From positions 1 to 28,053 of the forward strand of contig JBJDZD010000127.1 in NCBI GenBank assembly GCA_051867815.1: a stretch of DNA of 28,053 bases. The letters run 5' to 3'. This document shows, piece by piece, positions 22,555 through 28,053 of this stretch. Position 1 is the first letter of the stretch. Each line of letters starts with the position of its first letter. The translations under genes and the position numbers were made by a program. The notes below the pieces were generated by a model that was not told the DNA's origin, ran no database searches, and saw only the letters and a program-made list of their open reading frames with translations. This DNA is from CAG-390 sp051867815. Its GTDB lineage: Bacteria; Bacillota; Clostridia; Oscillospirales; CAG-272.

Positions 22555-23823
22555 TTACCTCTTCGCCGCGGCGTTGCCTGCGAGAAATGCGGTTGACCAT
22601 GCTATCTGCAGATTGTAACCGCCGGTATAAGCGTCAACGTCGATTATCTCGCCTGCGAAATACAGTCCCTCGCAGAGCTTCGACTGCATAGTGCGCGGAT
22701 CTATCTCGTCCGTGGGTATGCCGCCGCGCGTGATTATTGCCTCGGTTATGGGGCGTAGACCCGAAACGGGAACGCGGAAGCATTTGAAGGTCTCTACGAG
22801 CTTGCGGCGCATTTCCTTGGTGATGGAATGAACCTTGGTGTCACGCGGAATGCCCGTTGCTTCAATAAAGGGCACGATCATCTTGCTCGGCAAGAGGTCG
22901 CAAAGGGCATTTGCAAGATCGCGATTTTTATATTTTGAGAAATCCGAAAGCAAACGCGTGTCAAGCGTCGGCTCGTCAAGCGCGGGCTTGAGGTCGAGGC
23001 GTATCTCATATTTATCGGGCGTGACCTTTTCAAGCCTTGCGGACGCCGAAAGCACCATGGGACCCGTCATACCGAAATGCGTGAACATCATTTCACCGAA
23101 ATCCTCGTAGACCTTTTTGCCGCTTGCCCTTTCAACGACCGTCAACGCGGTATTTTTCAGCGAAAGTCCCTGCATTGAGGGGCAGAGCTTACCTGATGAA
23201 GTGAGCGGAACGAGGGAGGGCGAGGTTGCCGTGGGATGATGTCCGAGCGAACGGGCAAAGGCGTAGCCGTCGCCGGTAGAGCCGGTCTTGGGATATGAAA
23301 GCCCACCGGTGGCAATGATAACGCGGTCAAAAACGCGCGGCTTTTCCGCGTGGGTCATATGAATGGTGAAAATACCGTTCTCCTTGGTGACCGCCTTGAC
23401 CGCACCGCCGATAATGGTAACGCCGGAATATTCAAGATCGCGCACGAGGGCATCAACGATATCGTAAGCCCGATCGGATTCGGGAAACACCCTGCGTCCG
23501 CGCTCGACCTTCGTCGGGACGCCCAGATATTCAAAATGCTCTATAACGCGACTCGGCGGAAAAGCCGAATACGCGGCATAGAGGAAGCGCGGATTGCGCG
23601 GTATATTTTCAAGGAATTCGTCACGGGTGCAGTCGTTAGTAATGTTGCATCTTCCCTTACCGGTGATGCCGAGCTTGCGTCCGAGCTTTGCCGCACCGTT
23701 CTTTTCGTAAAGCACGACCTGTGCCCCTGCATACGCGGCAAAGGCGGCGGCCGCCATTCCGGCAGCGCCGCCGCCTATTACGGCTACGCGGATATTTTCC
23801 GTTGTGTTGACAGAATTATTCAT
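22555..23823 (-). CDS. HI0933/YhiN-family FAD-dependent oxidoreductase
   Basis: A 422-residue flavoprotein with an N-terminal dinucleotide-binding VAVIGGGAAGMAAAA (13-27), the family hallmark KLGRKLGITGKGRCNITN, and a C-terminal FAD motif GLYFAGEIIDVDAYTGGYN. Databases label relatives aminoacetone oxidase family or BaiN-like; the physiological substrate is uncertain. The ATG at 23823 has CCGGA about 7 bases upstream and is preferred to the TTG at 23838. It lies 20 bases after the RpiR-type gene and upstream of cmk, a neighbourhood that recurs in clostridia. Confidence 0.92.
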   Translation of the reverse strand: MNNSVNTTENIRVAVIGGGAAGMAAAAFAAYAGAQVVLYEKNGAAKLGRKLGITGKGRCNITNDCTRDEFLENIPRNPRFLYAAYSAFPPSRVIEHFEYLGVPTKVERGRRVFPESDRAYDIVDALVRDLEYSGVTIIGGAVKAVTKENGIFTIHMTHAEKPRVFDRVIIATGGLSYPKTGSTGDGYAFARSLGHHPTATSPSLVPLTSSGKLCPSMQGLSLKNTALTVVERASGKKVYEDFGEMMFTHFGMTGPMVLSASARLEKVTPDKYEIRLDLKPALDEPTLDTRLLSDFSKYKNRDLANALCDLLPSKMIVPFIEATGIPRDTKVHSITKEMRRKLVETFKCFRVPVSGLRPITEAIITRGGIPTDEIDPRTMQSKLCEGLYFAGEIIDVDAYTGGYNLQIAWSTAFLAGNAAAKR

Positions 23824-23843
23824 CGTAAATCCGGACAAAGCTC

Positions 23844-24707
23844 TTAAAGCTGAGCCTTGTCGTAAACCTCGTACTCATCCCAAATTTTTTCAAGCTTATC
23901 AAATCGCACTCTGATATCGTCCATTTTCTTGCGTGAAACGGCAACTATGATGGCGTTGATGATTGAAAGGGGCGCAACCAAAGAATCGACAAAGGAGACC
24001 AGATCGCTCCTTGCAAGCAGGAGCTGATCTGCCGCACCCGCAATGGGTGACTGCATGCAGTCAGTCAGCGAAATAACATCCGCGCCGGCATTGTGCGCGT
24101 ATTCGACGGCGTTTACTATCCTCTTAGAGTATCTCGGGAAGCTGATGGCGATCATAACGTCGCCCTCTCCGATATCCATTATCTGCTCAAACATCTCGCT
24201 GCCCGACGTGGTCTGCACGAACCGGACGTTATCAAACATCATGCGGAAATTGAAATTGAGGAATCCGGCAAGGGACGACGATGAGCGCACGCCGATTATA
24301 TAAATCTTTTTGGCGTTTACTATCTGATCGACCGCCGCTTCGAAAGCCTCGCGATCTATCTCCTCAAGCGTGCGGCGAATCTTCTCGGAATCCGAAACGA
24401 GTATCTTTTCAAGAACGTCGCCCTCACCGATGAGGGAATTGGTAACCTCAACGCGCTGAACCGACGTAAGCTTCATTCTGATAAGCTCCTGAAGCGACTT
24501 TTGCATTTCGGGATAACCGTCAAAGCCAAGCTCAATGGCAAAACGAACTACCGTTGACTCCGAAACGCCGACAAGTGTACCCATTTTGGAAGCGGTCATG
24601 TACGCCGCCTTGTCGTAATGCTCAAGTATGTAATTTGCTATTCTTTTCTGCCCCTTGGAAAAAGTGGGCATACCTTCCTCGATAATTGTGATGAGATTCA
24701 TTTTCAT
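23844..24707 (-). CDS. RpiR-family transcriptional regulator (HTH + SIS)
   Basis: A 287-residue regulator. An N-terminal HTH_6 domain (about 1-78; TASKMGTLVGVSESTVVRFA is the helix-turn-helix) is joined to a C-terminal SIS sugar-phosphate-binding domain (about 110-260; IIGVRSSSSLAGF and ISFPRYSKRIVNA). Members sense phosphosugars. The ATG at 24707 lies 8 bases after AGGAGG; the ATG at 24725 lies before that site. It is the first gene of an operon with the FAD enzyme, cmk, plsC and ispH-S1, an unusual set for a sugar-phosphate regulator. Confidence 0.93.
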   Translation of the reverse strand: MKMNLITIIEEGMPTFSKGQKRIANYILEHYDKAAYMTASKMGTLVGVSESTVVRFAIELGFDGYPEMQKSLQELIRMKLTSVQRVEVTNSLIGEGDVLEKILVSDSEKIRRTLEEIDREAFEAAVDQIVNAKKIYIIGVRSSSSLAGFLNFNFRMMFDNVRFVQTTSGSEMFEQIMDIGEGDVMIAISFPRYSKRIVNAVEYAHNAGADVISLTDCMQSPIAGAADQLLLARSDLVSFVDSLVAPLSIINAIIVAVSRKKMDDIRVRFDKLEKIWDEYEVYDKAQL

Positions 24708-24746
24708 ATACTTTGCCTCCTGCATAGTTGCATAGAACCAAAGTTA

Positions 24747-24775
24747 ATTATAACCCATCGAGAGAGGTTTGTCAA
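24747..24775 (-). promoter_or_regulatory. sigma-A promoter of the RpiR-ispH operon
   Basis: Minus strand TTGACA (24775-24770), 17 bases, TATAAT (24752-24747): perfect consensus. Confidence 0.92.
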
Positions 24776-24827
24776 GTGATTTTTGCATTTTTTTGAAAGA
24801 AATCTTGCAAAATCGCGACTCAATAGC

Positions 24828-26357
24828 TTAAACTGAGGCCTTTTTTGCAGCCACTATTGCATCATATTCGCCCAAAACCTTTATAGTTGACTCGATATCC
24901 GAGGGATAAGTAACTATGGAGGTACCTCTTATCATGTGAGTTTCCGCACCTCTGCCGGCAAACATGATAACGCGCGGGCCGATATCCTTGAACACGGAGC
25001 GGCGAATGGCGTCCTGACGGAATTCCTCGATGTCGTAGGGGCATCCGCATTCTTCGAGGTGTACGGCGATCTCATGCGCGATCTTCGCGAAAGGTTCGGT
25101 TGCAGGATCCTTTTCTGTTATGACGGCATAGTCACAGCAGCCCCCGACTATCTTGCCGACCTCCTCGCGGCGGTTGCGCGACTTTGCACCGTGCAAGCCG
25201 AAGCATGCGATCTTCTTTCGGTCCGGATAGATACGGCAAACGTACTCGCAAAGCGTTTCAAAGCTGTTTTTGTTATGTGCATAGTCAACGATGACGATGA
25301 CGTTCTCGTCCTCGCTCTTGAAAACCTGCATTCTGCCGGCGGTACGCGCGACCTCGAGTGCCTTCGCCATCGTTTCGGGCGGAATACCGACGGCGTAAGT
25401 CATGGCGATGGCGCAGAGCGCGTTTTTGACATTGAACTCACCCGGCATGGTGATCTTCATCGTGCGGCTCCAAAGGGGTGTTACGACCTCAAAGTAAATG
25501 CCGTCGGGCTTCGTTTCTATCGACTTGCAGTATATGGTATCGGTCTCGTGAGAGCCCCACGTGATAACGGGAACTCTGCCGCCGATGTAATCGAGCATGA
25601 CGTCGCTCTTGGGGTCGTCGGTGTTGACGCACGCGATACGGCAATTATCGAAAAGCTTGAGCTTGGAATAAAAATAATCCTCGAAGGTGGGATGCTCGAC
25701 CTCGCTGATGTGGTCGTTGTCGATATTGGTAAAGCCGGCAACATTGAAGGTCACACCCTCAACTCTCTTGTATTTGAGAGCCTGCGCGGAGACCTCGACC
25801 ACGTAGTTTTCGATTCCCGACTTGACCGCATTTGCAAAATGGCGCCAAACATCTGGGGATTCGGGAGTAGTGTTGGTCGATTCAAAACGCTCGATGCCGT
25901 CGTAGGTGTCTATGGTTGACATGAAGCCGCATTCGCGCGTTTTTGTCTCTGCAGCATATGTATCAAGAATTTCCTTCAGATAATAGGATGTTGTGGTCTT
26001 GCCCTTGGTGCCGGTGACGGCGAATGTGGTGAGCTTTCGCTGAGGATCGCGATAGAACATCTTCGATACGACCGCCATGGCGGTGCGGATGTCGTTTACC
26101 GTTATATAGTTCGGGCGGTCTGCAATAACCCGGTCGGAAAGGTACGCGACCGCACCGTTTTCCAGCGCGGAGAACAGGTATTCATCCTTAAAATGAATTC
26201 CTTTGGCAATAAAAAGAGTGCCCGGCGTGACCTTTCTCGAATCAAAGGTCAGCTCCGTAACCTCTTGTTCTGCATAGGGGCTGACTATATCGGTGCCGGT
26301 GAGCAAGCCCTTCAGCTCAAGCTCACGGATAAAATCGGAGATCGTATAAACAAACAT
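24828..26357 (-). CDS. murE: UDP-N-acetylmuramyl-tripeptide synthetase (MurE-type Mur ligase)
   Basis: A 509-residue Mur ligase that adds the third stem-peptide residue to UDP-MurNAc-Ala-Glu. It has the N-terminal UDP-binding domain with TFDSRKVTPGTLFIA, the ATP loop VTGTKGKTTT (114-123), STNTTPE, and VDYAHNKNSFE in the C-terminal domain. Diaminopimelate-adding enzymes carry DNPR and GKGHE in the last domain; here the equivalents appear to be KDPA and GRGAE, closer to the lysine-type DNPA pattern. The third residue is therefore uncertain. The ATG at 26357 has AGGA upstream. It has its own promoter and is divergent from uraA. Confidence 0.9.
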   Translation of the reverse strand: MFVYTISDFIRELELKGLLTGTDIVSPYAEQEVTELTFDSRKVTPGTLFIAKGIHFKDEYLFSALENGAVAYLSDRVIADRPNYITVNDIRTAMAVVSKMFYRDPQRKLTTFAVTGTKGKTTTSYYLKEILDTYAAETKTRECGFMSTIDTYDGIERFESTNTTPESPDVWRHFANAVKSGIENYVVEVSAQALKYKRVEGVTFNVAGFTNIDNDHISEVEHPTFEDYFYSKLKLFDNCRIACVNTDDPKSDVMLDYIGGRVPVITWGSHETDTIYCKSIETKPDGIYFEVVTPLWSRTMKITMPGEFNVKNALCAIAMTYAVGIPPETMAKALEVARTAGRMQVFKSEDENVIVIVDYAHNKNSFETLCEYVCRIYPDRKKIACFGLHGAKSRNRREEVGKIVGGCCDYAVITEKDPATEPFAKIAHEIAVHLEECGCPYDIEEFRQDAIRRSVFKDIGPRVIMFAGRGAETHMIRGTSIVTYPSDIESTIKVLGEYDAIVAAKKASV

Positions 26358-26396
26358 TTCAAATCATCCTTTAAGTAATAGAGAAAATACAGATTA

Positions 26397-26425
26397 ATTA
26401 TATCACTTTTTTTATTGCATTGCAA
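26397..26425 (-). promoter_or_regulatory. promoter of murE
   Basis: Minus strand TTGCAA (26425-26420), 17 bases, TATAAT (26402-26397). Confidence 0.78.
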
Positions 26426-26503
26426 TAGTATAAATGAAAAATTTATCGTTTCGTCGCATTTGACGATAACGGCAGCAAATTTTCGTTCAAAATAACGAGT
26501 AAA

Positions 26504-26538
26504 AATTTGTCGAAAATTCTTTACAATTTGTCGAAAAT
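26504..26538 (+). promoter_or_regulatory. tandem 14-base direct repeat at the uraA promoter (candidate operator)
   Basis: AATTTGTCGAAAAT occurs at 26504-26517 and again at 26525-26538, 21 bases apart (two helical turns), on either side of the -35 box. No regulator is identified. Confidence 0.5.
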
Positions 26539-26548
26539 GTGGTATCAT
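26520..26548 (+). promoter_or_regulatory. promoter of the uracil permease gene
   Basis: TTTACA (26520-26525), 17 bases, TATCAT (26543-26548). The transcript should start near 26555 and carries a small hairpin GGTTCA / TGAACC (26559-26582) directly before the ribosome binding site. Confidence 0.72.
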
Positions 26549-26598
26549 TATGCAAATAGGTTCATAGCAGAAAGTTTGAACCAAAAGGAGGATTTCGC

Positions 26599-27963
26599 AT
26601 GAAACTCATCTACAACGTAAAGGATAAGCCGAAATTCGGTCAGCTTATCGTCTTCGCGCTCCAGCAGCTCCTCGCCATCATGGCCGCAACCATTGCGGTT
26701 CCTGCCATAGTCGGCAACGGCATGTCTGCCTCCGCCGCTCTTTTCGGAGCAGGTGCCGGCACCATCGTCTACCAGCTTTTCACCAAATTCAAAAGCCCCG
26801 GTTTCCTCGGCTCGTCGTTCGCCTTTATCGGCTCTATGTTAGCGGCTTTTGCAGGCGCAACCTCGGCACAGCTCGGCTTCCTCGGCATCATTCTCGGTGC
26901 CGCTTGTGCAGGACTTGTTTACGTCGTCCTCGCCGTCATCGTTAAGCTTGCCGGCGTAAAGTGGATCAACAAGCTCATGCCCCCCGTCGTTATCGGCCCC
27001 ACAGTTGCCCTCATCGGTCTCTCGCTCGCAGGTGCAGCTATTAAGGATGTATTCTCCTACGGACCTCAGGACAGCAACGGCTCCTTCATCATGACGACAA
27101 ATATCTGGGTATCCCTCATTTGCGCACTCGTTACGCTCATCGTCGTTATTCTCTGCTCCACTTACGGCAAGAAGATGATCAGCCTCATTCCCTTTATCAT
27201 CGGTATCCTTTCCGGTTACGCAGTTGCTCTCGTCTTCACCGTCATCGGCACCGCAGCCGATATTCCCGAGCTTTGCGTTATTGATTTTGCTCCCTTCAAC
27301 GCTCTCGTTGCGGACGGAGTAAAGCTCTCCACATTCATTGCCCTTCCCGAGTTTGCTTTTGTGAACGCCATTAAGGGTACGGGTGAGTTTACCCCCTCAT
27401 ATCTTGCCACAATCGCAGTCGCGTACGTTCCCGTTGCTTTCGTCGTATTTGCGGAGCATATCGCAGACCACAAGAACCTCTCCTCGATCATCGAGAGCGA
27501 TCTTCTTGAGGATCCCGGACTTCATCGCACGCTTCTCGGTGACGGAGTAGGCTCCATCGTCGGCGCATTCTTCGGCGGTTGCCCCAACACCACGTACGGC
27601 GAATCCGTGGGCTGTGTTGCCATCACAGGTAACGCTTCCGTTATCACGATAACAGTGACCGCCATAATGACAATGGTCGTTGCCTTCATCTCTCCCTTCG
27701 TTGCATTCCTTGATTCCATTCCCGGATGCGTAATGGGCGGTGTTTGCATCACACTCTACGGCTTCATTGCTGTCTCCGGCCTTAAGATGATTCAAAAGGT
27801 TGATCTTGAGCAGAATGCAAACCTCTTCACCATCTCCGCCATCCTCATTTCCGGTATCGGCGGAATGGCGCTCGCCATCGGTAAGGTAACCATCACCGCC
27901 ATTGCATGCGCACTCATTCTCGGCATCATCGTCAACATCATCGTCAACAAGGCAAGAAAGTGA
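26599..27963 (+). CDS. uraA: uracil permease (NCS2 / UraA-PyrP family)
   Basis: A 454-residue membrane protein with about 12-14 helices of the nucleobase-cation symporter-2 family, importing uracil with protons. Family features include FALQQLLAIMAATIAVP near the N-terminus, SPGFLGSSFAFI, the first substrate Glu in LPEFAFVNA, the second in VVFAEHIADHKNLS, and the NTTYGESVG signature. These agree with UraA more than with xanthine permeases. AAAGGAGG precedes the ATG at 26599. The gene is monocistronic and divergent from murE. Confidence 0.94.
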   Translation: MKLIYNVKDKPKFGQLIVFALQQLLAIMAATIAVPAIVGNGMSASAALFGAGAGTIVYQLFTKFKSPGFLGSSFAFIGSMLAAFAGATSAQLGFLGIILGAACAGLVYVVLAVIVKLAGVKWINKLMPPVVIGPTVALIGLSLAGAAIKDVFSYGPQDSNGSFIMTTNIWVSLICALVTLIVVILCSTYGKKMISLIPFIIGILSGYAVALVFTVIGTAADIPELCVIDFAPFNALVADGVKLSTFIALPEFAFVNAIKGTGEFTPSYLATIAVAYVPVAFVVFAEHIADHKNLSSIIESDLLEDPGLHRTLLGDGVGSIVGAFFGGCPNTTYGESVGCVAITGNASVITITVTAIMTMVVAFISPFVAFLDSIPGCVMGGVCITLYGFIAVSGLKMIQKVDLEQNANLFTISAILISGIGGMALAIGKVTITAIACALILGIIVNIIVNKARK

Positions 27964-27976
27964 TTACATAAAAAAA

Positions 27977-27999
27977 TAACGGTCAGCTCGGCTGACCGT
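27977..27999 (-). terminator. terminator hairpin pointing leftward
   Basis: ACGGTCAGC / GCTGACCGT with a TCG loop. On the minus strand it is followed by TATTTTTT, so it best terminates a minus-strand gene entering from the right; it may also serve uraA weakly. Confidence 0.65.
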
Positions 28000-28010
28000 C
28001 AGACCGCTGA

Positions 28011-28044
28011 CAAAGGGTTCAGGACTTAAGTTCTGAACCCTTTG
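28011..28044. terminator. second perfect hairpin after uraA
   Basis: CAAAGGGTTCAG (28011-28022) and CTGAACCCTTTG (28033-28044) form a 12-bp stem with a 10-base loop. No clear T-run follows on either strand within the window. Confidence 0.5.
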
Positions 28045-28053
28045 TCGTACTTT

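Noticed and set aside
26559..26582. preQ1-type riboswitch before uraA
   Set aside because: The short hairpin with an A-rich flank is superficially similar, but the conserved loop and pseudoknot sequence are absent.

Overview
The window looks like chromosome of a Gram-positive member of the Clostridia, probably a gut Oscillospirales/Eubacteriales-type organism. The evidence is a one-piece IspH fused to S1 ribosomal domains, a T-box ahead of thrS, a type II pantothenate kinase, several sigma-A promoters at or near TTGACA-17-TATAAT, AGGAGG-type ribosome binding sites, and lipoprotein signal peptides. Most genes are on the minus strand. The backbone is moderately GC-rich by eye, while about 4.9-8.7 kb is clearly more AT-rich.

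Layout: 1-525 is the start of an EamA/DMT-type membrane transporter that runs off the left edge. 635-1459 (HAD phosphatase, minus) and 1569-2426 (pantothenate kinase, plus) are divergent with interleaved promoters. 2519-4908 is a minus operon: metallophosphoesterase, rsmA and two small membrane proteins. 4909-8767 is an AT-rich accessory islet at the 3' end of a tRNA-Thr(CGU) gene. It holds a frameshifted secreted cysteine-peptidase-like gene, a lipoprotein, a truncated second copy of that lipoprotein's start, two unannotated mini-ORFs with consensus ribosome binding sites, and two kinds of repeat. 8948-12456 encodes a heterodimeric ABC exporter, divergent from a GHL10-type lipoprotein (12622-13989). 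14037-16190 is T-box-controlled thrS. 16241-17498 is a MinD-like ATPase plus an MgsA-like protein without canonical catalytic residues. 17685-18976 is nagB-ywlG. 19109-24707 is a five-gene operon: rpiR-type regulator, FAD enzyme, cmk, plsC and ispH-S1. 24828-26357 is a MurE-type ligase, divergent from a uracil permease (26599-27963).

The backbone is housekeeping: translation (thrS, rsmA, S1), envelope precursors (murE, ispH, plsC, nagB), nucleotide supply (cmk, uraA) and CoA. The most unusual material is the islet, where a repeat module lies between terminator hairpins and promoters, mini-ORFs precede secreted-protein genes, and a hairpin array follows the tRNA. The orphan MinD plus degenerate MgsA pair is the other candidate for undescribed biology. 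No CRISPR array, transposase, integrase or rRNA gene was seen.
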